Positions 24,001 to 31,131 of a stretch of 64,000 nt of DNA are shown here, in pieces (the first letter of the stretch is position 1; each line of letters opens with the position of its first letter). Made by a program: the position numbers and the translations under genes. The stretch is from Callipepla californica brunnescens (Eukaryota > Chordata > Aves > Galliformes > Odontophoridae): contig JALIRH010000039.1 in the NCBI GenBank assembly GCA_023055505.1, forward strand, positions 4,158,505 to 4,222,504, read 5' to 3'. Below the pieces are notes generated by a model that worked only from the letters and a program-made list of their open reading frames with translations, made no database searches and was not told where the DNA came from.

Positions 24001-24671
24001 GATCTCTTTTTGGAGATCACTCCTTTGGAGTTTCCTAATATAAGCCTAGGACGTGGGTGAGCCTTTTTTCCTTTATTTTCAATTGTCTCTTTTCCATCAC
24101 AACAATCTTTCTATAAAACATCTCAGCAATCATACCATTCAGTATTCACTGTTAACCCCACACCTTAGAGCGTGTAACCGGGGCTGCTTTGCCAATCAGA
24201 GTTGGAGTTGCAGGAGGGTGTGAACGCGTGGGGTGGGAGTGGGTGCAGCGTTGGCCTTGTGCCCCACGTGCTCTGACGCTGCTGTGGGTGCTCTCTGCAG
24301 GCGTGGGCTCGCTGCTGGCCCGCTTTCAGCTGGCGGAGGGGCCCAGCTCCCCGGCCCCCCTGGCCGTGCAGTTCACCAGCGAGGGCAGCACGCTCTCCAG
24401 CTGTGACATCGAGCTCGTCGGCGCCGGGTACCGCTTCTCGCTCATCAAGAAGAGGTTTGCAGCAGGTAGGTGCCAGCCCCAGCGCTAAGGCTCTCGTGAA
24501 ATGGCCCTGGGATCACGCTGGGGGTTGTTTTCCTCTTGTGGGACCCACACATGGGGGGTCTCCAGGGGCAGCGTTGGCTCCGTGGGTGCTGCGTGGGGAT
24601 GGGGATGGAGTGTGCAGGCAGGCTGCTGACAGCTGCTCCCGTTTCCAGGTAAATACTTGGCTGATAACTGA
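2955..24671 (+). CDS. SGIP1: SGIP1, SH3-containing GRB2-like protein 3-interacting protein 1 (5' partial; 24 coding exons)
   Basis: SGIP1 is a neuronal clathrin-endocytosis adaptor of the FCHO/syp1 group. It binds membrane phospholipids through a basic N terminus, contacts AP-2, Eps15 and SH3 proteins through a proline-rich middle, and selects cargo with a C-terminal mu-homology domain. Exons: 2955-3018, 3767-3791, 5236-5313, 5601-5657, 6194-6248, 6891-7066, 7311-7322, 8374-8385, 8880-8904, 9225-9276, 9603-9688, 10215-10301, 10730-10804, 12088-12534, 15346-15467, 15862-15988, 18441-18500, 21682-21793, 21933-22088, 22746-22878, 23155-23357, 23618-23682, 24301-24465 and 24649-24671. Phases join without a break. 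They give about 808 residues if the missing first exon supplies only the usual MMEG start, close to the mammalian length of about 828. The basic stretch [16 protein letters not shown], the proline tracts and the ending GKYLADN all match the family. One intron is AT-AC. Family identity is from memory; exon joins are read directly. Confidence 0.96.
3767..3791 (+). CDS. SGIP1: SGIP1 coding exon 3 (25 nt)
   Basis: A 25-base exon between ttccttgcag and gtaagt. It completes Thr and encodes GSPDRDGI, matching the family sequence TGSPDRDGI. It ends on a codon boundary. Confidence 0.93.
3792..5235 (+). other. SGIP1: SGIP1 intron between exons 3 and 4
   Basis: Unique-looking sequence. I see no repeat, exon or RNA gene. 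Confidence 0.6.
5236..5313 (+). CDS. SGIP1: SGIP1 coding exon 4
   Basis: 78 bases, 26 codons, phase 0 at both ends, between aatccattccag and gtaagg. The translation contains [10 protein letters not shown], corresponding to the mammalian SPHEPPYNSK stretch. This is one of the less conserved exons, and its symmetric phase would allow in-frame skipping. Confidence 0.88.
5601..5657 (+). CDS. SGIP1: SGIP1 coding exon 5
   Basis: 57 bases, 19 codons, phase 0 at both ends, acceptor tgtgttacag and donor gtaagtg. It reads [19 protein letters not shown], nearly identical to the mammalian segment. Confidence 0.95.
5841..5932 (+). repeat. CR1 LINE 3' tail
   Basis: Reads toward the typical tail ggttggactagatgacc...catgattctatg, with the ATTCTATG octamer at its end. 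A truncated sense copy inside an SGIP1 intron. Confidence 0.8.
6194..6248 (+). CDS. SGIP1: SGIP1 coding exon 6 (upstream exon of the AT-AC intron)
   Basis: Acceptor ttccccgtgcag. It reads [18 protein letters not shown] plus one base (T) of the next codon. No usable GT donor follows. The exon abuts ATATCCTTT, the U12-type AT-AC donor consensus. Ending here and resuming at 6891 gives PEEPG-STKGKH, as in mammals. Confidence 0.93.
6249..6890 (+). other. SGIP1: AT-AC minor-spliceosome (U12-type) intron of SGIP1
   Basis: The intron starts ATATCCTTT at 6249-6257 and ends with AC at 6889-6890. A branch-site-like TTCCTTAGC lies at 6872-6880, with its A (6878) about 12 bases from the 3' end. Donor, branch element, short branch-to-acceptor spacing and terminal dinucleotides all fit the U12 class. 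No GT-AG pair in the vicinity gives the conserved peptide. Confidence 0.9.
6891..7066 (+). CDS. SGIP1: SGIP1 coding exon 7 (acidic tract)
   Basis: It begins right after the AC acceptor; its first two bases complete Ser. It continues [20 protein letters not shown], then [11 protein letters not shown] and [10 protein letters not shown], and ends in phase 0 before gtgagt. The Glu run is coded by repeated GAG. Confidence 0.95.
7311..7322 (+). CDS. SGIP1: SGIP1 microexon (12 nt, RKSP)
   Basis: AGGAAAAGTCCG lies between a long pyrimidine tract ending tcttttag and the donor gtaaga. It encodes RKSP, the four residues that follow SPSPV in the family. It is phase 0 at both ends, so inclusion or skipping keeps the frame. 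Confidence 0.88.
7545..7678 (+). repeat. CR1 LINE 3' tail
   Basis: Contains gggctctgagctcctggtgg, then gaccagatggccttc and cccttccaactc, ending gtgattctatg. The same tail variant occurs at 26775, 29568 and 48991. Confidence 0.8.
8374..8385 (+). CDS. SGIP1: SGIP1 microexon (12 nt, RRSP)
   Basis: CGGCGCAGCCCG lies between ctgaccgcag and gtaagc. It encodes RRSP, the next four residues of the family sequence. It has the same length and phase as the preceding microexon, and the peptides are near-duplicates. Confidence 0.87.
8880..8904 (+). CDS. SGIP1: SGIP1 coding exon 10 (25 nt)
   Basis: 25 bases between tgtaattccag and gtaagt, encoding GMIKRNLS plus one base. It corresponds to GAIKRNLSS in mammals. 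Confidence 0.9.
9225..9276 (+). CDS. SGIP1: SGIP1 coding exon 11
   Basis: Acceptor ctccacacag and donor gtcagt. It completes Ser and reads [16 protein letters not shown], then ends two bases into a codon. The [10 protein letters not shown] core is conserved. Confidence 0.92.
9291..9316 (+). repeat. TG/CA microsatellite
   Basis: tatgtgtata followed by seven AC units in an SGIP1 intron, 15 bases after the donor of exon 11. Confidence 0.8.
9603..9688 (+). CDS. SGIP1: SGIP1 coding exon 12 (tandem acceptor)
   Basis: The acceptor region reads gtcccacagcagG, a NAGNAG site. Splicing at 9603 or 9606 keeps frame and differs by one residue. It encodes [20 protein letters not shown] and then AFEEQKLD, ending in phase 1 before gtgcgt. 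[13 protein letters not shown] is the family signature here. Confidence 0.9.
10215..10301 (+). CDS. SGIP1: SGIP1 coding exon 13
   Basis: Acceptor ttctcttttcccag and donor gtgagt. It encodes LDQPEIWGS and later [13 protein letters not shown], both matching the family, with phase 1 at both ends. Confidence 0.94.
10535..10718 (+). repeat. CR1 LINE 3' end abutting an SGIP1 acceptor
   Basis: A degraded CR1 end: gcacagctgcccaggaggtgg, catccctggatgtgtttt and gatgtggcactgagg are diagnostic. Sense orientation, ending about 11 bases before the exon at 10730. Confidence 0.75.
10730..10804 (+). CDS. SGIP1: SGIP1 coding exon 14 (proline-rich)
   Basis: 75 bases, acceptor tctctttccatcgcag and donor gtaaag. 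It encodes [20 protein letters not shown], a proline-rich SH3-ligand-type stretch. A CR1 tail ends within about 15 bases of the acceptor. Confidence 0.94.
10805..12087 (+). other. SGIP1: SGIP1 intron between exons 14 and 15
   Basis: Contains an AT/GT microsatellite at 11681-11720 of tatata and gtgtgt units. Nothing else recognised. Confidence 0.6.
11681..11720 (+). repeat. TA/TG microsatellite
   Basis: Imperfect tatata and gtgtgt runs in an SGIP1 intron. Confidence 0.8.
12088..12534 (+). CDS. SGIP1: SGIP1 coding exon 15 (large, 447 nt)
   Basis: The largest exon, between ctttgaccacag and gtacgt. It contains [30 protein letters not shown] and [20 protein letters not shown], all family landmarks of the AP-2-activating and proline-rich region. 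The middle, roughly 12240-12420, is GC-rich and less conserved. A second open frame across it is a shadow. Confidence 0.95.
12535..15345 (+). other. SGIP1: SGIP1 intron between exons 15 and 16
   Basis: Holds one minus-oriented CR1 fragment near 13150-13280. An AT-richer block at 14270-14470 stands out from the GC-rich surroundings but carries no recognised feature. Confidence 0.6.
13150..13280 (-). repeat. CR1 LINE fragment, antisense
   Basis: Starts cacagagtcgtagg and runs through gttggaaggaacacatgag and cactgagcccaacccctgg, the reverse complement of a CR1 tail. Confidence 0.65.
15346..15467 (+). CDS. SGIP1: SGIP1 coding exon 16 (proline-rich)
   Basis: Acceptor ctctgttgcag and donor gtaagt. 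It encodes [18 protein letters not shown] and then [17 protein letters not shown], ending in phase 0. [13 protein letters not shown] matches mammals exactly and is an SH3-binding-type tract. Confidence 0.95.
15862..15988 (+). CDS. SGIP1: SGIP1 coding exon 17 (Ser/Pro/Thr-rich linker)
   Basis: Acceptor tttttctccag and donor gtaaaa. It encodes [20 protein letters not shown] and [20 protein letters not shown], identical to the remembered family sequence. It is the linker before the mu-homology domain. Confidence 0.96.
15989..18440 (+). other. SGIP1: SGIP1 intron between exons 17 and 18
   Basis: No exon, CR1 copy or RNA gene recognised. Mammalian SGIP1 has alternative insertions in its middle, but I could not match one here. 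Confidence 0.55.
18441..18500 (+). CDS. SGIP1: SGIP1 coding exon 18
   Basis: 60 bases after ctggccacacag, encoding [20 protein letters not shown] with phase 1 at both ends, donor gtaagt. Symmetric phase permits skipping. Confidence 0.95.
18501..21681 (+). other. SGIP1: SGIP1 intron between exons 18 and 19
   Basis: The largest SGIP1 intron in the window. An A-rich low-complexity run lies at 18646-18672. Long open frames here (up to 296 codons) lack splice context and family likeness and are treated as chance. Confidence 0.6.
21682..21793 (+). CDS. SGIP1: SGIP1 coding exon 19 (mu-homology domain begins)
   Basis: Acceptor ctgctctgttgtag and donor gtaggt. It encodes [20 protein letters not shown] and [15 protein letters not shown]. 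It opens the C-terminal cargo-binding domain. Confidence 0.96.
21933..22088 (+). CDS. SGIP1: SGIP1 coding exon 20 (mu-homology domain)
   Basis: 156 bases, acceptor tcggtgctgcag and donor gtgagc. It contains [20 protein letters not shown] and [12 protein letters not shown]. Confidence 0.96.
22508..22735 (+). repeat. CR1 LINE 3' end abutting an SGIP1 acceptor
   Basis: Contains ggttgggtattaggagaaat, cacagctgcccaggggtggg and the late tail ending cagcctcagtaactgtggttc. Sense orientation, terminating about 10 bases before the exon at 22746. Confidence 0.75.
22746..22878 (+). CDS. SGIP1: SGIP1 coding exon 21 (mu-homology domain)
   Basis: Acceptor tgctgcttgcag and donor gtacgg. It encodes [20 protein letters not shown] and [13 protein letters not shown] sense CR1 tail ends just upstream of the acceptor. 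Confidence 0.96.
23155..23357 (+). CDS. SGIP1: SGIP1 coding exon 22 (mu-homology domain)
   Basis: 203 bases, phase 0 in and phase 2 out. It contains [33 protein letters not shown] and [12 protein letters not shown]. The acceptor cattttggaag is purine-rich next to its AG. Confidence 0.95.
23618..23682 (+). CDS. SGIP1: SGIP1 coding exon 23 (mu-homology domain)
   Basis: 65 bases after ggtgtgtttgcag, encoding [21 protein letters not shown] and one base, donor gtaatc. Confidence 0.95.
24301..24465 (+). CDS. SGIP1: SGIP1 coding exon 24 (mu-homology domain)
   Basis: 165 GC-rich bases after gctctctgcag, donor gtaggt. It contains [39 protein letters not shown] and [12 protein letters not shown]. Confidence 0.96.
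24649..24671 (+). CDS. SGIP1: SGIP1 last coding exon and stop
   Basis: After cccgtttccag the exon completes Gly and reads KYLADN, then TGA at 24669-24671, the exact C terminus known for the family. The 3' UTR follows in the same exon. Confidence 0.95.
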
Positions 24672-26774
24672 AGGAAACGTACAGAAAATAACGTGGAAAG
24701 TAACCAAGGACTACTGTGAGAGGAACGGGTTTTAATTAAAGTTTAAGGAACATGAACTAAATCCTGCACTTGGGACGTTTCTGTTGGAAGTGTTGACGAC
24801 TTTCAGCTTTTTTTCCTCAGAAAACACCGTCTTGACCAGTCCTACAGTATTTACTTCTAGATGTAACATTGTTAATGGTTTTAAAATGTAATTATTGTAT
24901 TTGTAAATGGTACTCATTCCAGTAAGGCTGTATTTTGGAAGTTAGACACTTGAGTTTTAGCATTTTACCATTCATGAAATGGATGTAATTTAAACCGTGG
25001 TATATAAATTTAATAGTAGTACTGTTGAATGGCACAATGCTTACAGAGGTAGATTCCATTTTGTCGATATATGCGATGTAAAGACCGTGCGGATAGCTGT
25101 TATGAGGGGGTGCCCCTCCTGGGAGCCAGGTGGAGCTCATTGACTTTCCTCCTGCCCTCAGTGCATCTCGTGGTGGTGAACAAAGCGCTCCGTCTTCAGG
25201 TTCAGCTGTTTCAACTCCAGAACAGTCTTTCCATAGAGGCAGAGGCTCCTGACGTGGTCTCCCAAGGAGAAGAAGTGAAACGTGGCACTCCTAGAAGGAG
25301 TGTTGCCTTCAGATGCTGACTGCAGGGCTCCTCCAGCACACAGGCGGTGCGTGCGTGTCCCTTCCCCACGTTTTGCATGTGTGCAGATGAGGACGTGAGG
25401 TGCTGGGAAGCAGCTGAGCTTGCAGCTCTGCCCACCCGTGGCACCATGGCTTTTGGGGATGTGTTTCCAGAGCAGGCTCCAGATTTTTGGTTGCGTTTCC
25501 ACTGTCCTTTGCTCGCTTCTTTATTCCTCTCCCGTGCTTCCCAAAGCCCCACAGCTTTAGGGAACGCTTTAAAGGTGTGCAGCCCCACGCTTTTCCTCTT
25601 TACCAATTAGGCAGGAAAAAATACTATCTCTATATACAAATACTGAGAAATGAAGGCAGCCCGACCTGACCCTGCCACGTGCTCCAGCACTGGGAGTGGC
25701 AGTCTTGTGGAGATGGGGAAGCCTTCAAGAGCTGTGCAGAGGTGGAGAGCTGCTTTCAGTGGGGAGAAAAGGAGGAGGCAGTGGTCTGTGCCCATCCTAA
25801 GGGGAAATAGGAATGTTCGGAGCTGTTTCAGCTCTGGGGTGGCTCCCAGGTTGGGGTGTGTGTTGCAGGATGGATGACCTGTGAGTGTACAAATGCAGGA
25901 GGAAAGCACGGCTCAGTTGTCCAAATCCACGTGGCTTTGTAGATCTGGAAGGCAAACCCACTGGCAGTCCCGGACGGAGCGCTCTGTGCAGCTGTTGGCT
26001 TTCCTCTGAAATGGAAATATGCACAGAGGCTGCAACCCACCCCTTCCCGACATAGGAACATAGGGCAGAATCTAAAAGTTTCTGCACAATTGGTTCATGC
26101 TGCATCCAATTGTGATAAACTCATGCTTCCAGAAGACATCTATGCCATAGTCCCCAAAACAGGGATTTTATAGTGTAAATATTACCAGAACATAGATATT
26201 TTACTTTATATTTCATTTGAAAGACAAGGTGTTTACATGAGCATTGGGATTTTAAATGCTTTTTAAACAAACAAAAAGACAAAAACCAAATAACCCCAAG
26301 CTCCTGAGCTCGTCCCAGTGGTGCCCCCAGCCCAGCTCCCCTTCTCCTGGTGCCGCTCGCTGTTGGGCCCCAAACTGGGGCTGCAGGGCAGTCCCTGGTC
26401 TGGTGGTGTTGCCAATGCTCTGCACAGTGTTTGTGTTCCCTGGTGTTTCTTTGGTGAATGGCATCTCTGAGCTCCGTGCTGGCTGTTTGCTGCAGGTCTC
26501 TGATGCCTGCAGCCAGCGGACGTGCTCCTTGCAGATCAACTTTCTGCATTAACGGTGTTCCTTTAAGATGAGAAAATGGTTCCATCATGTGTGATGGGAC
26601 CGAGTGAGAAGCGTTTTGTTTGGAGTCTACTTTTGTCCTGAGCTGTCGCACCCCAACCTGAGCGCTGCTCTGTGGTTTGGCTGCAGTGTGCTCATCCCAT
26701 AGCTCTGCTCCACTTCTTAAAGCATCTTCATCTTGAAGCTTACTGCGACTGAAAGTGGTGCCATTTGAGGAGAT

Positions 26775-26890
26775 GTCTGAGGTCAGGAATGGGGCTGTGA
26801 GCGCCTGGTGGAGCTGAGGGTGTCCCAGTTCATTGTGGGGAGTGAGATCAGATGCCTTCAAGGGCCCCTTCCAGCTCAAACGATTCTATC
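26775..26890 (+). repeat. CR1 LINE 3' tail in the SGIP1 3' UTR region
   Basis: gggctgtgagcgcctggtgg, gagatcagatgccttcaagg and ttccagctcaaacgattcta mark a sense tail of the same variant as the copies at 7545 and 29568. Confidence 0.75.
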
Positions 26891-28051
26891 ACCCTACGAA
26901 CATCACCGCTTTGTGGTTTCCCTGTAAGAAATCACTGTCTAAAAGACTCCATCTCATCACCAGAATTATTCTTTTCTTCTTCCTCTCACAAAAGGACCGG
27001 GGAAAGCAATCCTCGTAGAGCTGGGGACTCCTGTGACTGTGATTATTCTCATCCCTATTTCACTGCAAGGGGAGACAAAGCCCTGTAGGAGCACCCAGGG
27101 CTCAGTGCAGGCTGAGCAGCACCCAGTGAGCTATGGCAGCTGTAGTGGGCGCTTGGAACACCTTACTTCTCTGTTAGATGTCTCTCTCTTGTGGGCATGC
27201 TACGTTTTGTCCATAATCCCCTGTAGGCGTGTTTGAAACCCACCCCTTTCTCCTAGCTCCAGCTCCATCCAGGCTGGGGGAGTTGCCCAGGTGCTTTAGG
27301 AGCTTGTGTACATCCAGAACGGAGTGGTGGATTGGGATTGGGATGGCATTGGGGATGCTGAGCTCAGGCAGAGCCCCAGCCGCCGATTGGGACCCCCAGG
27401 GCACCGCCCGAGATGAGCTGTATCGTTTTACGAAATCCCTCGTGTATAAAATGTTTATAAATATTTGTGGATGAAGATACACAGGTCTATTTTTAAGATT
27501 TAAGTTAAATAAGTTAATGAACGGCTGGCCTTTTCCGCCTGGACGTGCAATGGGAGGTGTGATCCCTTTATTCTCCGATGGCAGAGGTACTGCTCAGTCC
27601 GTGGTGAACACTTTGCTGCTTCCCCAATGTTCTCAGAGAAAAGCTGCAGGAGGAGAACAGGTTTGTTGCACACGGACTGCTGCAGCAAAGCTTCGTATTT
27701 GACCGCTGGTAATATGAATGTGTTGTATTGACTTGTTGAAGATAATCATGAGACAACATATTTTAAATGTTACTTGCCTTATAGATTAGGATACGGATAC
27801 GTGGATATCATTTTTGTAAATAATGTTTTTTATAAATGTCTCTCCTCCGTTCTCCCCAACGTCCGTTCCACCGAATCTCGAATATGCAATTATTTACCAC
27901 GCGTAATACTGCGATGAATAAATCCCCAAGCCAGGACAGAGTTTATTAATTCTATACATGAGAACCACACAGAACACCCCATTAAGTTGCAATTTAAATG
28001 TGAGGTTTTTTTTGGGTTTGTTTTTTTTTCTTTTTTTTTTCCCCCTTGAAA

Positions 28052-28057
28052 AATAAA
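28052..28057 (+). terminator. Candidate distal poly(A) signal of SGIP1
   Basis: A canonical AATAAA followed within about 20-30 bases by a T/G-rich stretch. It sits just after a long T-rich tract. It could instead be unused. Confidence 0.4.
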
Positions 28058-28237
28058 CTGAACCCAGAAAACATAACTTTGTGCGTGCTTTGCTCCCGTG
28101 GGCAGGGCATCCAGGGTGCAGGACAGGGGGATCACTGACTGCCATGTCCCTGTGTCCTAAATGGCATTGCTGCTGGAGCAATGGCCACGCAGCTCGGGGA
28201 CAGGGCTGTGGTTGGGGCTGGCACGTGGAGAGATGTG

Positions 28238-28300
28238 GGGACATCATAGAATCACTGGGGTTGGGAAAGACCACTGAGATTGTCTATTCCAGGTGACCCA
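28238..28300 (-). repeat. CR1 LINE tail fragment, antisense
   Basis: catagaatcactggggttgg followed by gaaagaccactgagat is the reverse complement of a CR1 3' end; about 60 bases survive. Confidence 0.65.
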
Positions 28301-28383
28301 CGGGGGCTGTGGGTCGTCATCTGGGGGCTGCAGGGGTATGCATGGGGGATTATAGTCTTTGGAGGATGTATGGGGAGGATGGG

Positions 28384-28735
28384 TCATAGAATCATAGAAT
28401 CACCAAGGTTGGAAAAGACCTACAAGATCAAGCAGGCCAACCATTCACCTACCACCCATAGCTCCCACTAAACCATGTCCCCTCAGCACAACATCCAGTC
28501 CTTCCTTGAACACCCCCAGGGTCGGCGACTCCACCGCCTCCCTGGGCAGTTCATTCCAGTGCCTGACCACCCTTTCTGAGAAGTAATATTTCCTAATGTC
28601 CAACCTGAATCTCTCCTGGCACAGCTTGAAACCATTCCCTCTAGTCCTCTCAGTAACTACACGAGAGAAGAGTCCAGCTCCCAGCTCACTACAGCCTCCC
28701 TTCAGGAAGTTATAGAGGGCACTAAGGTCCGTGTA
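28384..28735 (-). repeat. CR1 LINE 3' end, antisense, upstream of DYNLT5
   Basis: Begins with a doubled tail catagaatcatagaatcacc and continues through the reverse complement of the CR1 ORF2 end. The minus strand encodes [20 protein letters not shown], the usual C-terminal stretch of CR1 ORF2. It ends about 240 bases before the DYNLT5 start. Confidence 0.9.
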
Positions 28736-28972
28736 GTAGTGCTTGGGGGGACGCGTGGGGACAACGGGGGCACCTGGGGGCTGTGGGTACACACGAGGGC
28801 CACGGCTGCAGACTCATGCAAGGGCTGGGAAGCCCCTGGTAGGCAACGGGGATCCACCAGGGCCCTGAGTGGACCACGAGGACAACATCGAGCTCCTGCA
28901 GGGACAGCCCCGGCCCCGCAGGGGCGGTCTCCGTCTCCCGGAGATCTCCGCGTCCCCTCCGCCGTTCCCGGG

Positions 28973-29203
28973 ATGCGGAGCGGTGCGGGCGGTTCGCCGC
29001 TCTCCTCCGGGGCCGGAGCCGCTCCCGCGGTGCCTGGAGGGCTCGGGACGCCTCGCGGTCCCCCCCCTCCTCCAGGTCCCCCCCAGAAGCGGTTCCCGGC
29101 GGCGGCGGTGGAGGCCGTCCTGAAGGCCGAGCTGGAGGGATGCCTGCGGGAGCTGCGCTACGAGCCGGGGCTGTGCCGGGAGATGGCGGCGGGCATCAGC
29201 GAG
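28973..29203 (+). CDS. DYNLT5: DYNLT5 exon 1 (or internal exon with uncertain 5' edge)
   Basis: 231 CpG-rich bases ending GGCATCAGCGAG before gtgcga. The conserved part starts near KRFPAAAVEAVL. Everything upstream of 29076 may be leader or intron if the acceptor-like site at 29075 is used. Confidence 0.7.
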
Positions 29204-30020
29204 GTGCGAGCTGCCCCGCTGGGATGCCGGGGTCCCCAGGGAGCGGCTGGGGGCTGTTCTGCCGTCTGGGTTGGTGGGGAGGGGCAGGGGGTCACCGCCT
29301 CGTGGCTGCGCGGTGGCACCCGTGCGAGAGCCGCGTCGGATGAAGGCGCTCCGGCCCCGTTCCACGGGTGGGAGATGTCGGGGACGTCCTTCCCCCGGAG
29401 CTGGGAGGGTTACCCAGCTCGCTTTGTGGTCCCTTCCAGCCCAGCGATGCTGGGGCTGTGTGCTGCTGTCAGCCTTACAGCTGGAGCGAGAGCAAGATGC
29501 GCAGAGCAAGCGGAGCTGCCCATCGGTGTGAATGCCCACGAGGAAGGGATTGCATTGAGAGGCGGACACCCAAAGGTGGGATGGATGAGGCTCTGAGCGC
29601 CTGCTGGAGCTGGGAGAATCCCTGCTCATGGTGGGCGATGGGATCAGATGGCCTCTAAGGGTCCCTCCCAGCTCGAACGACTCAATGATTGTCATCAGGA
29701 TCGCTGCAAGGGCTGAGCAGTGCCGTGCTGGCACTTTCCATCCCAGAACTCCCCGTGGCTGTGCAGCCCCAGTGCGGAGCTCACCGCCTGAGTCTCAGCT
29801 CAGCTCTCTCCCACAGGTGATCAGAGCTCGGGTGAAGGAGCTGCTGGTGCCGAGGTACAAGATCGTGGTGGTGACACATATCGGGCAGCTGAACGGGCAG
29901 GGCGTGCAGGTCGGCAGCAGGTGCCTGTGGGATCCTGCCATGGACACGTTTTCATCCTACGTCTTCAAAAACAACTCGCTGTTCGCTGTTGCAAATGTCT
30001 ACGCTGTCTATTTTGAATAG
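28973..30020 (+). CDS. DYNLT5: DYNLT5 (TCTEX1D1), Tctex-type dynein light chain family member
   Basis: Two coding exons, 28973-29203 and 29817-30020, joined in phase 0, give 144 residues. The Tctex1 fold is recognisable: FPAAAVEAVLKAELEGCLRE, YEPGLCREMAAGISE, then RYKIVVVTHIGQLNGQG, GSRCLWDP and the ending LFAVANVYAVYFE. Members act as dynein light-chain-like subunits or dimerising scaffolds. Human DYNLT5 is about 179 residues, so this N terminus is shorter. Residues 1-37 are Gly/Pro/Ala-rich and resemble nothing I know. The chosen ATG is the only one in frame near the domain. A pyrimidine-rich acceptor-like site (ccctcctccag, ending 29075) suggests an upstream exon may splice in instead. The Tctex domain is secure; the first about 35 residues are not. 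Confidence 0.88.
29568..29695 (+). repeat. CR1 LINE 3' tail in the DYNLT5 intron
   Basis: gctctgagcgcctgctggag, gatcagatggcctctaaggg and tcccagctcgaacgactcaa identify a sense tail of the 7545 and 26775 variant. Confidence 0.75.
29817..30020 (+). CDS. DYNLT5: DYNLT5 last exon
   Basis: Acceptor ctctctcccacag. It encodes VIRARVKELLVPRYKIVVVT through YAVYFE, stop TAG at 30018-30020. This half carries the most conserved Tctex positions. Confidence 0.93.
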   Translation: MIRARVKELLVPRYKIVVVTHIGQLNGQGVQVGSRCLWDPAMDTFSSYVFKNNSLFAVANVYAVYFE

Positions 30021-31029
30021 CGAGGCAGCTGCGTTTAGCAGCAGGAGAAATGAGTGTCGGTGTGAGCCCTGCAGCTGCTGAGAGCAACGTTCATCTGTTT
30101 AGGAGCACGTTTCCCCTGAGCTTTTTGGTGCTGAGTGCCATCACTGCGTTCCCCAAGGCTGTCCCTGCTTAGAGATTTGCTGTGGGGTGTCATTTTGCAC
30201 CTGATTCCAGCTGCTTTCAGCACTGGCTGTCCCTGTAACACTGTTGCTCTCTGAATTTACTGTATGTGATCCCTCAAGAAGTCAGGACAAACATGCATGG
30301 AAATAACCCTCACGCTGGGGCAGCTCAGCCCCATGCACATTCTGCCCTCTCACACAGGGTCCTATTGCACGCAGAGGGCAGAAAGTTGTTCTTAGAGATG
30401 GATGAGTGTGCAACTGTTTCCCAAATCAAGTGTTGAATGTCCTTAAATCAATCGCGTTCAGAGTGTGTCTATGTGAGATGGCTGGCCCCTTTTATTTTAG
30501 GTGCTTGACTCCAGCAAAACAAACCAAGAGCTGTCTTTCTCAGCTGCTGCCTTGCCATAGGTGAGAGGGAAATGCATCTCGCTGAGCTCAGAAACGTGCT
30601 CGCAAGCATTTCCCATCTGTCCGGTTGAAAACTGATGTCCCCAGGGCAGGATGCTGGGTAAATGGGAAATAAATCATAGCTCCTCCTGTGTGTTTTGAGG
30701 GCAGACAGAGGGGACCCTGTGTTGTCTGCTGCACAGAGCCACGTGCTCTGCTTCCTTCTCATTTTGGTAGCAGCAGATGTTGGTTGCTACCCCCATCTTA
30801 CAGGTGATACCTGGGGCCAAAAGCTGCTCTTGGATTTGCGTAGAATGCACGCAACAGATTGCTGTGTTACTGCTTTTTATGTGCGAAGACGGGAGTTAGA
30901 TGGGAGGAGATGTTTGTAGTCGCTTCTAAAAGCTCAACACTAAACCTCTGCAGCGCTTTGTAGAATCCCAAGCCTGAGCTGTCACTGCAGCTCCAAACAC
31001 TCAGCCTTCGCCCCCCGCCAACTTCAAAG

Positions 31030-31035
31030 AATAAA
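31030..31035 (+). terminator. Candidate distal DYNLT5 poly(A) signal
   Basis: AATAAA within aaagaataaaggcac, about 1 kb after the stop; an earlier AATAAA lies at 30668-30673. Confidence 0.4.
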
Positions 31036-31086
31036 GGCACAACTAAAGAACGCGACTGAAATGCCCGTGCTTTACGTCATGATCAT

Positions 31087-31092
31087 TTTAAT
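31087..31092 (-). terminator. Candidate INSL5 poly(A) signal
   Basis: Plus-strand TTTAAT reads ATTAAA on the gene strand, about 40 bases past the INSL5 stop, a normal distance for a short peptide-hormone mRNA. Confidence 0.45.
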
Positions 31093-31131
31093 ACCTTCAA
31101 GCAGCGGCCCGGAGCCTGCCCAGCAGCAGTG

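Larger units (their letters stand above)
24672..28080 (+). other. SGIP1: Probable SGIP1 3' UTR with alternative ends
   Basis: No gene is recognisable between the SGIP1 stop and about 28.08 kb. ATTAAA at 24735-24740 could end a short form. AATAAA occurs at 27917-27922 and at 28052-28057; the latter is followed by a GT-rich stretch (tttgtgcgtgctttg) suited to cleavage. AT-rich blocks at 24890-25040 and 27700-27900 and a Pumilio-type TGTAAATA at 27815-27822 look UTR-like. A CR1 copy lies at 26775-26890. The extent is inferred; no transcript data were available. Confidence 0.5.
28100..28972. other. SGIP1-DYNLT5 spacer and DYNLT5 5' region
   Basis: Two antisense CR1 pieces lie in G-rich sequence. 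From about 28870 the sequence becomes a CpG island running into DYNLT5 exon 1. No TATA box or X-box recognised. Confidence 0.6.
30021..31131. other. DYNLT5 3' UTR and the gap to convergent INSL5
   Basis: AATAAA at 30668-30673 and 31030-31035 can end DYNLT5. On the minus strand ATTAAA (31087-31092) can end INSL5 about 40 bases after its stop. Nothing else recognised. Confidence 0.55.

Noticed and set aside
26121..26879. 252-codon minus-strand open frame behind SGIP1
   Set aside because: Its start lies in a CR1 tail, the rest overlaps the likely SGIP1 3' UTR, and no domain or conserved pattern is visible.
28005..28045. Long T-rich tract as the tail of a minus-strand retrocopy
   Set aside because: No recognisable gene-derived sequence lies next to it; a UTR low-complexity tract near the poly(A) signal is the simpler reading.
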